64,000 bases of DNA from Psychroflexus salis (GTDB lineage Bacteria; Bacteroidota; Bacteroidia; Flavobacteriales; Flavobacteriaceae): NCBI RefSeq assembly GCF_014640175.1, contig NZ_BMGL01000014.1, positions 22,073 to 86,072 on the forward strand, given 5' to 3'. Below are positions 21,301-28,642 of this stretch, one piece after another. The notes under the pieces were generated by a model. It had not been told where the DNA came from, ran no database searches, and worked only from the letters and a program-made list of their open reading frames with translations. Position 1 is the stretch's first letter. Each line of letters begins with the position of its first letter. The translations under genes were made by a program, and so were the position numbers.

Positions 21301-21421
21301 CTTCAGTAAAGGCAACAGGATTTGAGTCGGTTATTTTTACACCTAAGTTGGTTGGGAAATAATCCTGAGACCAAAGCGAAGCTGAAAAGCAAAACAATAT
21401 GAGTAAAAATAGTTTGCGCAT
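18389..21421 (-). CDS. Two-module exported amidohydrolase family protein
   Basis: The 1010-residue protein has signal peptide MRKLFLLILFCFSASLWSQ. Residues of about 30-420 form one amidohydrolase module in which the metal motif is replaced (YPSFIDLYSNFG). A middle region follows with a charged K/E/N-rich linker (about 530-565). The C-terminal module (about 575-960) keeps the metal ligands H634 and H636 in IDEHSH, later histidines (ISCHSY, FTHIL) and TAINSDD. It ends VGSVKEGKEADLVLW and a His-rich tail. The family includes imidazolonepropionase- and dipeptidase-like enzymes. The location is envelope or periplasm; the substrate is unknown. Confidence 0.85.
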   Translation of the reverse strand: MRKLFLLILFCFSASLWSQDYFPTNLGVKITDSNPVAFTEAIIHVNANETIENATLVIQKGKILAIGKSVEIPENAIVFNLNGKHIYPSFIDLYSNFGMQDIKRVSSGAQYEANRKGYYWNDHIRPEQHAVDYFNFDEKSAKNLREAGFGMVNTHLQDGVIRGTSMLVALTEDESNTNKTIVNNKTAQYLGFSRSKQTRQSYPSSIMGMTALLRQTYNDANWYAKGNMSEKDLALEALLEQRNLPQIIHAGDYLNVLRADNVGDLFNIQYTIVGGGDEYKRINEIKATNARLILPVNFPDAYDVEDPFMANYVSLEEMKHWQHAPRNLQHLAEAGIEFAITSAELKSPKALHKKIQIAIEKGLDEKIALRALTEVPAQILGMENQVGSLKNGMAANFIITSGNVFDKESNIYENWIQGKRNIIKDDDLPKIEGDYTLNFQNKKIEINIKNKSGKYSLEAKKDSLKLGAKIAFEKNWLNFMLTESDSASTKMNRFSAYVPDASTEIKGKVILFNGDETSFIASKKETEKNEKTDNLDKTEKDKASENKTENDTYVSEITFPNIAFGKTSPKPNPERILIKNTTIITGEDVGTLKNADVLLRDGKIYKIGRSLSDKKAKIIDGTDKFLTAGIIDEHSHIAASSVNEGGHNSSAEVTMEDVVNPDDISIYRALAGGVTTTQLLHGSANPIGGRSAILKMKWGASPKDMIYEDSPKFIKFALGENVKQSNWGSRTRFPQTRMGVEQVFIDYFSRAKAYGELKASGKPYRFDDEMETLLEILNGERFISCHSYVQSEINMLMKVADQFGFTVNTFTHILEGYKVADKMKAHGAGGSTFSDWWAYKYEVNDAIPYNAALMHNEGVVTAINSDDGEMIRRLNQEAAKSMKYGRMNADDAWKMVTLNPAKLLHIDHRVGSVKEGKEADLVLWTHNPLSIYAKAEKTLIGGVIYFDLEEDKKQRKALKEERAKLIAELLKAKNSGMKTQAVVKKKERELHCNSMDSFLDGEFTETQHHH

Positions 21422-21579
21422 AAATTAAAGATTTCAAATTTGGACTAAAATAAGATAAAATGGTTTAATGATAAGGTTAATGAAAATATTGTATTCAAAC
21501 TCTTTAATAAACATGGGATTTATGAAATTGTAGTTTAAAATTTGCTTGATTGTGGCTGCGAAATTTGAAGAACTTGGTT

Positions 21580-21789
21580 TCACAACTTATTTTTATTATT
21601 TGATTTGGATTTAAAAAGGTTAACTACTAAAGGTAAAACAAGTAGAATTCCCACAATCAAAAAGAAAACATAGATGTAGATTTCAATATTATTAAAATAA
21701 CGAAACTTACTTAAATTTCCACTCATAATTACAATAATCAATCCACTAACTCCAAGGATTATTTTAGTGGTTGATGGTGTTTTATTCAT
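21580..21789 (-). CDS. Small two-helix membrane protein, unknown
   Basis: The 69-residue product has two hydrophobic segments: IILGVSGLIIVIMS (about 10-24) and IYIYVFFLIVGILLVLPLVVNLF (about 38-60). It ends in a basic tail (KSKSNNKNK). It starts at an ATG. I do not recognise the family. It lies between the amidohydrolase genes and a broken amidase, on the same strand. Confidence 0.5.
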   Translation of the reverse strand: MNKTPSTTKIILGVSGLIIVIMSGNLSKFRYFNNIEIYIYVFFLIVGILLVLPLVVNLFKSKSNNKNKL

Positions 21790-21818
21790 GCACTAATTCT
21801 AATAAAATAAAGATTGTT

Positions 21819-23453
21819 TTATAGTATGTACTTTTCAGGCCTTTGTCTTTTAGTTTCAATTTTTTCAAATAAATAAGTCAATTTTAAAAGTAATTCTTCT
21901 TGATTTGGTTTTCCAATAAAAGTCAGACCTTGTGGTTCACCCGTATTTTTATAACCCATTGGTACAGTAATTGCTGGATATTTTGCAACTGCTGCTTGTC
22001 CTGCGTGGTAATTATTAATAGATAAAATCGCATCAAGTTGATGGCTTTTAAAATGGGTTTCAAAATATGTTTTTCCTGCATTTAGTAAGTTAATCCGAAC
22101 AGAATCTACTTGTTCATCACTTAAATTTTGTGCTAATATTCCATCTAACCTTGCTTGTCCATAAGGTATATAATTTATAGAATCTGTTTTGTTAAATTCC
22201 ACTACATCTTTTACATTTTCAGACGTTTTCGGTTTAGTTTTAAATTCTTTAAAATAGGAAGCTAAGTCTCTTTTCATATCTCCGTTTAGCAATTCTAAAA
22301 AACCACTAAAATCCATATTTTCTGGCGAAATTAATTCAATGTGAAATCCATCTTCTTCAAGCTTAATTACGGTTTCTCGGTATAAAGAATCTTCCATAAG
22401 CGATTCAATAATTCCTAATCGAATTTGATTTGGAGCTTGTATTTCTTATTCAAGATGAAGTTTAAATTCACTATTTTTATTTTGCATAGCATCATACAAA
22501 ATAAAATTGTCTAAGGTGTTTTTAGTAATGGGTCCTGGGGTGTCTAATGTGCTCGAAATTGGTATAATTCCATCTTGGCTTAAACTTCCTAAAGTTGGTT
22601 TTAAACCTACTACAGATTGCTGACTAGAAGGAGATAAAATAGAACCAGAAGTTTCGGTTCCAACTGCGCCAACAGCATAATTTACAGCCGTACTTACAGC
22701 GCTTCCTGAACTAGAGCCGCCAGTGTCGAATTTTCGAATTCCGTAAGGATTTAATGTTTGACCACCAACTGCAGAATACCCATTAGGGCAACCAGCACAT
22801 AAAAAATTAGCCCATTCACTAAGGTTTGCTTTTCCAAGGATAATTGCTCCATTCGATTTTAAATGTTTTACAATTGTTGCGTCTTCTTTGGGTTGATGAT
22901 CAATTAAAAAAGCCGCTCCAGCAGTGGTTTTTATGTTTTTTGTGTTGATGTTGTCTTTCAATACAATTGGCATCCCAAAAATAGGATGTTGTTTGTTGGC
23001 TTTGTTTTTGTCCAACTTTTCAGCTTCTTTAACAGCATTTGGATTTACACTAATAATTGCATTTAAACTTAAGTCTGCATTGGTTTCAGTAATCACAATT
23101 CTGTATAAATACCATTGGGTTAATAATTTATAAGAAATTTTATCAGCTTCAATAAATTCTTGAATTTCGGCAATGCTTTTTTCAAAAACAAAAGGAGCGA
23201 TTTTTTTATAGGTATCTTCAGTAAAATTTTCCAGTTGTGGTTGCACTACATTCAGTAAATCGTTTTTATCGCTGATTTTAGATTGTATGAGTTTATAACG
23301 AAGACTTGGGTTTTCATTTTTTTGACTTTCTTCAATCAATTCCGTTTCATCATAAGCTTGCCATTTGTTGAATGATGGATATGTTTTTTCTTTTTTACAA
23401 GCTAGTAATAAAGTGGCTAAGCAAATAATTGCTATTATTTTTTTGTTTTTCAT
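21819..23453 (-). pseudogene. Lipoprotein amidase interrupted by one in-frame TAA
   Basis: This is an amidase-signature enzyme with lipoprotein signal MKNKKIIAIICLATLLLAC. The catalytic lysine lies in MPIVLKDNI, the serine-rich motif is GGSSSGSA, and the nucleophile region is VGTETSGS. Reading stops at TAA (22446-22448), flanked by two GAA codons. The same frame then stays open to 21819, with a normal C-terminal half (YPAITVPMGYKNTGEPQGLTFIGK, PEKYIL). There is no frameshift; restoring one sense codon gives about 545 residues. A start at ATG 23453 fits the signal peptide better than TTG 23459. It is either a recent nonsense mutation, a sequencing error, or two separately translated pieces (an ATG at 22397 exists). 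Confidence 0.85.
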
Positions 23454-23516
23454 CTTCAAATGAATTTAATTTCAACTTTAGGACTTTAAAAAATGAAATA
23501 GGTTAAAAAACACCTA

Positions 23517-23598
23517 TTTAGTTAAAAACCAAAGTCGTAATTTACTAATAAGGCCACTTTAGTTAAAAACCAAAGTCGTAATTTACTAATAAGGCCAC
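23517..23598. repeat. 41-bp perfect tandem duplication at the 3' end of the DUF3810 gene
   Basis: Bases 23517-23557 and 23558-23598 are identical over 41 positions. The copy nearer the gene encodes its last residues (VNYDFGF and stop). The second copy repeats that segment downstream of the stop codon. Confidence 0.95.
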
Positions 23599-24648
23599 TA
23601 CATACGAATAACTATCCATGCCTTCAGGTTGATTATTTAAATTAAGGTATGAGCCATACATTAGTTTCAACATAGGTTCAATCGGGTTTTGGTAATCCAA
23701 CCAAAATTCTTGCAATTCTCGGTAATTTTCTAGAACACCATAATTTACACATTGTTTTAACTCTTCAAAAACACGTGGGTCTCGAATATAAATTTCTTGT
23801 AAACACTTTTTTAATGCAAAACCATGGGTGGCATATTTAAAGCTTTCATCAGTATGATGCATGCCTACTAAACATGCAATAAAGTTAGCTTCATTTTCTT
23901 TGGCAAAACCCATTTGGTGAGCTACTTCGTGAGTTAAGGTGGTTGGCCATTTAAATGAAGGAATATTACTGTTGTATTGCGCTTCTAAGCTAAACGGATT
24001 TAAATACCCACCAAAACCGCCGTAGGTAAGTGGAAGCGAAAAAAGCGATTTTTTAAGATTCTGTTTTCCATAATCTAGATTAAGTTTTGGTTCATTTACA
24101 GATTCAATTCCACTGAAAATTAAGTCTGAAATTTCTTGGTGATTGTACTTAAAATTCACCGCAAGCGAGTCATTTGCTTTTAAATTTTGATGCAATTTAT
24201 TGGTTCTAGTAATTATTTTTTCAGTAAAGTCGATTAATTCAAATGTGCTATAATCGTTCCTTATTTGAAGCTGTTCGTGTACAGGAACTCGGTAATAATT
24301 AAAGCCCCAAAACAAATGGAAAAGCACATATATTTTTGAAATAAAAGCAATGGCAATAACTAAATTTTGTTTCCAATTTTTGAATTTTTTCCGAATTAAC
24401 TGAAAGATAAATCGAATGGCTAATGCAATTAGTATAATGTAAAATAAATCTCCTATTGAAAAGGGAATCCAACTTAATAAAAAATGAAAAACACTTCGAA
24501 TTAAAGTATAAATCTTTCTACTATATACCGTCTCAACAAAATATGGAAATTGAGATAAAATTTGGATACAAACGAAAAATATGGGCAGCACATACACCCA
24601 AATTTTAGTTGATTTGGAAATTTGATTTTGTTTCGTCTTTATTTTCAA
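23563..24648 (-). CDS. DUF3810 family membrane protein with HExxH-like zinc motif
   Basis: The 361-residue product has three or so N-terminal transmembrane segments (IWVYVLPIFFVCIQIL, FHFLLSWIPFSIGDLFYIILIALAIRF and LVIAIAFISKIYVLFHLF), then a soluble domain with THEVAHQMGF. That matches HExxH, with a later glutamate in ENEANF as a probable third zinc ligand. DUF3810 proteins are predicted membrane metalloproteases of unknown substrate. The frame has no ATG near its 5' end; TTG at 24648 follows an in-frame stop by two codons, so a TTG start is the best choice. The 3' end overlaps the 41-bp tandem duplication. Confidence 0.85.
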   Translation of the reverse strand: MKIKTKQNQISKSTKIWVYVLPIFFVCIQILSQFPYFVETVYSRKIYTLIRSVFHFLLSWIPFSIGDLFYIILIALAIRFIFQLIRKKFKNWKQNLVIAIAFISKIYVLFHLFWGFNYYRVPVHEQLQIRNDYSTFELIDFTEKIITRTNKLHQNLKANDSLAVNFKYNHQEISDLIFSGIESVNEPKLNLDYGKQNLKKSLFSLPLTYGGFGGYLNPFSLEAQYNSNIPSFKWPTTLTHEVAHQMGFAKENEANFIACLVGMHHTDESFKYATHGFALKKCLQEIYIRDPRVFEELKQCVNYGVLENYRELQEFWLDYQNPIEPMLKLMYGSYLNLNNQPEGMDSYSYVVALLVNYDFGF

Positions 24649-24712
24649 TACCAGTTAGTTTTTACAGTGTTTATAACCGATTTGTTTACATAATATTTTA
24701 ATTAAGTGTAAA

Positions 24713-25171
24713 TTACTTAAAAATTCTTTGATCAAAAGGGAAGGGCGCAAGACTTGTAATTTTAATTTTTTTAAAATCAGGATGATGAGGATTAATTAAA
24801 TAATTGAAATCGCCTTGTACTACAGCCGATGGTACTTTTAAAATACAAGCTTCAGAAGCATCGATAAATGCATCGCCTAATTTTTGGGTTTCCATATGTT
24901 GCGGAAACAAATTCCAGTTTTTGCTTAGTTCTTTTATAGCTAATTTTTTGATTTTTATTTGGTTTGGAATTTCAATTTTGAGTATCATAAAATCACTGGG
25001 TAAACTAGCTAAATTTAAATGCACAATTACTTCAGCCATCGCTAAAGCTCTGCTTTCTGCAGTATAAATAATTTCAATTCCTTTGGAATTCCATCGATTA
25101 CCAAACTTAGCAGCACCACGACCATTTAATTGGTTAGCGTATTTTTTTCTAGATAATCTAAATACATGCAT
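24713..25171 (-). CDS. RES-domain toxin
   Basis: The 152-residue RES protein opens MHVFRLSRKKYANQLNGRGAAK, then GNRWNSKGIEIIYTAESRALAMAEVIVHL, holding the conserved Arg, Glu and Ser after which the family is named. RES toxins degrade cellular NAD+ by phosphorolysis or hydrolysis, stopping growth. Its start overlaps the last base of the antitoxin stop codon, as in other RES-Xre operons. Confidence 0.9.
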   Translation of the reverse strand: MHVFRLSRKKYANQLNGRGAAKFGNRWNSKGIEIIYTAESRALAMAEVIVHLNLASLPSDFMILKIEIPNQIKIKKLAIKELSKNWNLFPQHMETQKLGDAFIDASEACILKVPSAVVQGDFNYLINPHHPDFKKIKITSLAPFPFDQRIFK

Positions 25172-25683
25172 TAGGCAAAAATTCCGTGCTCTATTCTGTT
25201 TAACTCGGCCATAACTAAATCCTTACCGTAAGAGTCATTAAGGAGCTCGGCGGGTTTTAAGTTGCTTAGTGCATAACTAGGCGTGTTGAGCCATAAATAA
25301 AACTGCTCTTGGGTATCGAAAACTGAGTTGCCAAAATGTGTAACTTCTGCCAGTTCGATAATTTTTTCGGTATGAATGGGTTTAAAAATATAATCTTCTT
25401 CGTTGCTGTGGCGTTGAAGTGTTTTTTTGGAAACATTTAAATAGTTAGCCCAATCATCTTCGGTAAATGGGGTAATTTGTTTAATCTCGTTGAATAGTGA
25501 ATAAGGAATACCTTGCTTTATAGCTTGAATAATAAGCATTTTGTCTTCAAAAAAATTTGAATAATTTAATTTTGCACTAAAGTTATGCTGTGATAATGAA
25601 TCGATTTCTTCAACATAACTAACCAAAGCTTCTTGAACTGCTTTAAGCTTTGTTGGATTAGTTTTATATTTTTTTGGCTCCAT
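25171..25683 (-). CDS. Xre/MbcA/ParS-type antitoxin of the RES pair
   Basis: The 170-residue protein has an HTH-like middle region (PFTEDDWANYLNVSKKTLQRHSNEED) and a C-terminal DUF2384-type toxin-binding region (AEVTHFGNSVFDTQEQFYLWLNTPSYALSNLKPAELL, RIEHGIFA). It neutralises RES and normally represses its own promoter. A short palindrome sits immediately before its ATG. Confidence 0.88.
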   Translation of the reverse strand: MEPKKYKTNPTKLKAVQEALVSYVEEIDSLSQHNFSAKLNYSNFFEDKMLIIQAIKQGIPYSLFNEIKQITPFTEDDWANYLNVSKKTLQRHSNEEDYIFKPIHTEKIIELAEVTHFGNSVFDTQEQFYLWLNTPSYALSNLKPAELLNDSYGKDLVMAELNRIEHGIFA

Positions 25684-25688
25684 AATAA

Positions 25689-25700
25689 AGACATTTGTCT
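25689..25700. promoter_or_regulatory. Candidate operator of the RES-Xre operon
   Basis: AGACA-TT-TGTCT is a 12-base inverted repeat ending six bases before the antitoxin start codon. It is correctly placed for autorepression, but short and unproven. Confidence 0.4.
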
Positions 25701-25856
25701 ACGAATATAAGACTTTTTTCTTTGAGTTTTTAAAATAATCAAATATTTTTTCATTTTACTTTTTAAACTCTAGCTAGTTTAGGTGTTATTTATACTATAC
25801 CAGTTTGTTTTAGCTATGTTTTCTAAGACGCTAATCATTCATGTAAAAGTAGGACT

Positions 25857-25864
25857 TATATTTG
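25857..25864 (+). promoter_or_regulatory. Candidate -7 box upstream of the M23 peptidase
   Basis: TATATTTG matches TAnnTTTG exactly, 63 bases before the ATG at 25928. No clear -33 TTG is visible. Confidence 0.4.
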
Positions 25865-25927
25865 CTTTTATATGCTTAAACTTTCCTTTCAGTTATAAGT
25901 CTTATAGAAGAATTATAATTTAAAACT

Positions 25928-26596
25928 ATGCAGTTTATTGAGGTCTTAAAACAATTAAATATTCAATTGTTATTGATAGAAAGTGTACAAAGCTTAACGG
26001 ATTATGCTAAAGTAGATTTAAGTGAAGATGCACTTAGCAAGTTTGCTGTAAACCCTGCCAATCATGAAGAGCTTCAATTGTATTTGAGTAAAATTCAGCA
26101 AAAAGAAAAAGCTAAAGTTTTGTATGGTGGATATTTAGAAAAAAGGAATTTATATGCAAATTCGACTTTGTTTAATTCAAATCAAATACGAAATATACAT
26201 TTAGGTTTAGATTTTTGGGCTGAAGCTGGAACAGCAATTCTAGCTCCTTTAGATGGAATAGTACATTCTGCTCATTATAACGAAGGAGAAGGAAACTACG
26301 GCGGAACCATCATTTTAAAACATCAATTTAAAGATTTTTCTTTTTTCAGTCTGTATGGTCATTTAAGTAAAGCTTCGTTATCGTTGAAAATTAATTCCAA
26401 AATAAAAAAAGACGAAGTGTTTTGTAATTTAGGTGGGAAATATGAAAATGGAAATTACGTACCACACCTTCATTTTCAATGGATTTTGAATTTACCCAAA
26501 GATGCAGTAGATTATCCTGGCGTATGTACAGCCTATCAAATTGAAGACTTCGCAAACAACTCACCAAAACCGACTCTTTCATTAACAAATAGCTAA
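25928..26596 (+). CDS. M23 family (LytM-like) peptidase
   Basis: The 222-residue protein has an M23 domain at about 90-205: HLGLD (zinc ligands H and D), GGTIILKH, LYGHLS, and HLHF (the second zinc-binding HxH). The zinc ligands and catalytic histidine are thus present. M23 enzymes cut peptidoglycan cross-links. The protein has no signal peptide, and its N-terminal 85 residues are helical and not recognised. Some relatives are modules of larger proteins, so a cytoplasmic or non-lytic role is possible. Confidence 0.82.
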   Translation: MQFIEVLKQLNIQLLLIESVQSLTDYAKVDLSEDALSKFAVNPANHEELQLYLSKIQQKEKAKVLYGGYLEKRNLYANSTLFNSNQIRNIHLGLDFWAEAGTAILAPLDGIVHSAHYNEGEGNYGGTIILKHQFKDFSFFSLYGHLSKASLSLKINSKIKKDEVFCNLGGKYENGNYVPHLHFQWILNLPKDAVDYPGVCTAYQIEDFANNSPKPTLSLTNS

Positions 26597-26607
26597 GTAA
26601 ATTTACC

Positions 26608-26615
26608 TATTTTTG
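26608..26615 (+). promoter_or_regulatory. Candidate -7 box for the deiminase pair
   Basis: TATTTTTG (an exact TAnnTTTG match) lies about 18-25 bases before the ATG of the first deiminase gene, giving a very short leader. Confidence 0.5.
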
Positions 26616-26632
26616 CAAAATAGTAATTACAC

Positions 26633-27547
26633 ATGATGCAACTGAATATTCAAAACGAAACTTCACGCTTAAAGGCTGTTATTTTAGGTATAGCTAACTC
26701 CAATGGGCCTGTACCAAGCATAGAAGAAGCTTACGATCCAAAATCTATCGAATTTATAAAAAAAGGAGCTTATCCTAAAGAAATAGATATGATTGAAGAA
26801 ATGGAACAAGTTGCGGCTGTTTTAAGAAAATACAATGTAGATGTGTTTAGACCTAAAAAGATTGAAAATTACAATCAAATATTTGCGAGAGACATCGGTT
26901 TTGTAATCGAAGACAAATTTATTAGAGCCAATATTTTGCCCGATCGGGAACAAGAAATTGAAGCTATTCATTATGTAATTAATCAAATGAATCCTGAAAA
27001 TGTAATTGTTTTGCCAGAAGATTGCCATATAGAAGGTGGAGATATTATGCCTCATGGCGATTATATTTTCATCGGCACTTATCGTGGTAAAGATTATTCA
27101 GACTATATAACAGCTAGAACTAATATTGAAGCTGTAAAAGCCATTCAAAATATATTTCCAGAAAAAAAAGTAAAATCTTTCAACTTAAGAAAAAGCAATA
27201 ACAATGCAAAGGCTAACGCACTGCATTTGGATTGCTGTTTTCAGCCAGTAGGAAAAAATAAAGCCATTATTCATAAAAATGGGTTTTTAGACGAAGCGGA
27301 ATATCAATGGTTAGTAAATTTCTTCGGAAAAGAAAATATATTTGAAATCGATGCAGAAGAAATGTATCAAATGACGAGTAATATTTTTTCCATTGCTGAA
27401 GATGTAGTAATTTCAGATCGCTATTTTACAGGATTAAACACTTGGTTAAGAAGTCATAACATTATAGTTGAAGAAGTTTCGTATCGAGAAATTGCCAAAC
27501 AAGAAGGATTGCTTCGTTGTTCAACCTTACCACTAATTAGAGCTTAA
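26633..27547 (+). CDS. Arginine deiminase-fold amidinohydrolase (DDAH-like)
   Basis: The 304-residue protein belongs to the guanidino-group modifying superfamily. It has FARDIGFVIED, EDCHIEGGDIMPHGDYIFIG (substrate aspartate and glutamate plus active-site His) and a C-terminal catalytic Cys in LLRCSTLPLIR. Relatives hydrolyse arginine or methylarginine to citrulline. A second ATG one codon downstream is equally possible. The next gene, from the same superfamily, starts one base after its stop, so the two are cotranscribed. The exact substrate is not readable. Confidence 0.85.
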   Translation: MMQLNIQNETSRLKAVILGIANSNGPVPSIEEAYDPKSIEFIKKGAYPKEIDMIEEMEQVAAVLRKYNVDVFRPKKIENYNQIFARDIGFVIEDKFIRANILPDREQEIEAIHYVINQMNPENVIVLPEDCHIEGGDIMPHGDYIFIGTYRGKDYSDYITARTNIEAVKAIQNIFPEKKVKSFNLRKSNNNAKANALHLDCCFQPVGKNKAIIHKNGFLDEAEYQWLVNFFGKENIFEIDAEEMYQMTSNIFSIAEDVVISDRYFTGLNTWLRSHNIIVEEVSYREIAKQEGLLRCSTLPLIRA

Positions 27548-27548
27548 T

Positions 27549-28487
27549 ATGAAAAAACAAATAACCGATAGCGTTTTAATGATTCGCCCTGCTTCATTTA
27601 GAATGAATGAAGAAACAGCAGTAAACAATTATTTTCAACGTAAAACCGAAGATATTCACTTAGCAACCAACCATAAAGCACAAACAGAATTCGATGCTTT
27701 CGTAGAATTGCTTAAGTCTAAAGATATTCATGTAACCGTAGTTGAAGATGATCCAAAATTAGATACTCCAGATGCTTTGTTTCCTAATAATTGGATTTCT
27801 TTTCACCAAGATGGAAGGGTGGCTTTGTATCCTATGTTTGCCGAAAATAGACGCAGGGAACGCCGAGAAGAAGTTTTGCTTCAACTCGAAGAACAAGGTT
27901 TTACAATTGAAAGTATTGTAGATTATACTTCGGCTGAAGAAGAAGATTTATTTTTAGAAGGAACAGGAAGCTTAATTTTAGACCGCGTAAATCGAAAAGC
28001 ATATTGTACTATTTCAGCAAGAGCAGAAGAAGAATTAGTACTTGAATTTTGCGAAGATTTCGAGTTTACACCTATAATTTTTCAGGCAAACCAAAGTGTA
28101 GATGCTAAACGCTTACCTATTTACCACACCAATGTAATGATGTGCTTAGCCGAAAATTTTGCTGTAATTTGTATGGCTAGTATCGACGATAAAAGCCAAC
28201 GTAAATTAGTAGCCAATTCGTTAAAACAAGATGGAAAGCAAATTATAGACATTACCGAAGCTCAAATGCATCAATTTGCTGGAAATATGTTGCAAGTAAA
28301 ATCTTCAACTTCAAATCAAACTTATTTGATTATGAGTAAAACTGCACACGATTCTTTAACAAAAAGTCAAATTGCTGAAATTGAAAAACACACCCAAATT
28401 TTAAGTGCAGATTTAAATACTATTGAAGTAAATGGAGGTGGAAGTGCGCGTTGTATGTTAGCCGAAGTTTTTCTGCCAAAAAAATAG
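27549..28487 (+). CDS. ctlX: CtlX-like citrulline hydrolase / amidinotransferase-fold protein
   Basis: The 312-residue protein starts DSVLMIRPASFRMNEETAVNNYFQ, diagnostic of the CtlX family. It has PDALFPNNWISFH, LEGTGSLILDR, and the catalytic cysteine near the end in NGGGSARCMLAE. CtlX is described as hydrolysing citrulline (ornithine formation) in Francisella. Beside a deiminase-like gene this suggests a short arginine to citrulline to ornithine route, which is inference. There is no signal peptide. Confidence 0.85.
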   Translation: MKKQITDSVLMIRPASFRMNEETAVNNYFQRKTEDIHLATNHKAQTEFDAFVELLKSKDIHVTVVEDDPKLDTPDALFPNNWISFHQDGRVALYPMFAENRRRERREEVLLQLEEQGFTIESIVDYTSAEEEDLFLEGTGSLILDRVNRKAYCTISARAEEELVLEFCEDFEFTPIIFQANQSVDAKRLPIYHTNVMMCLAENFAVICMASIDDKSQRKLVANSLKQDGKQIIDITEAQMHQFAGNMLQVKSSTSNQTYLIMSKTAHDSLTKSQIAEIEKHTQILSADLNTIEVNGGGSARCMLAEVFLPKK

Positions 28488-28642
28488 AAAACAGTTGGTT
28501 AATTAAATAGCCTGCAATTAAAAACTCGAGCTTTTATCTTTTGGCTAGATAGCTTTTGTTTACATACTACAATAACTTATTAAATTGCAATCTAATGAAA
28601 CTTTAAGTGCAACTACTTTTTTAATTTGCAAACAAAAAAATA

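Noticed and set aside
22397..22448. Frameshift as the cause of the split amidase
   Set aside because: Both halves are in the same reading frame; only the TAA codon interrupts them.
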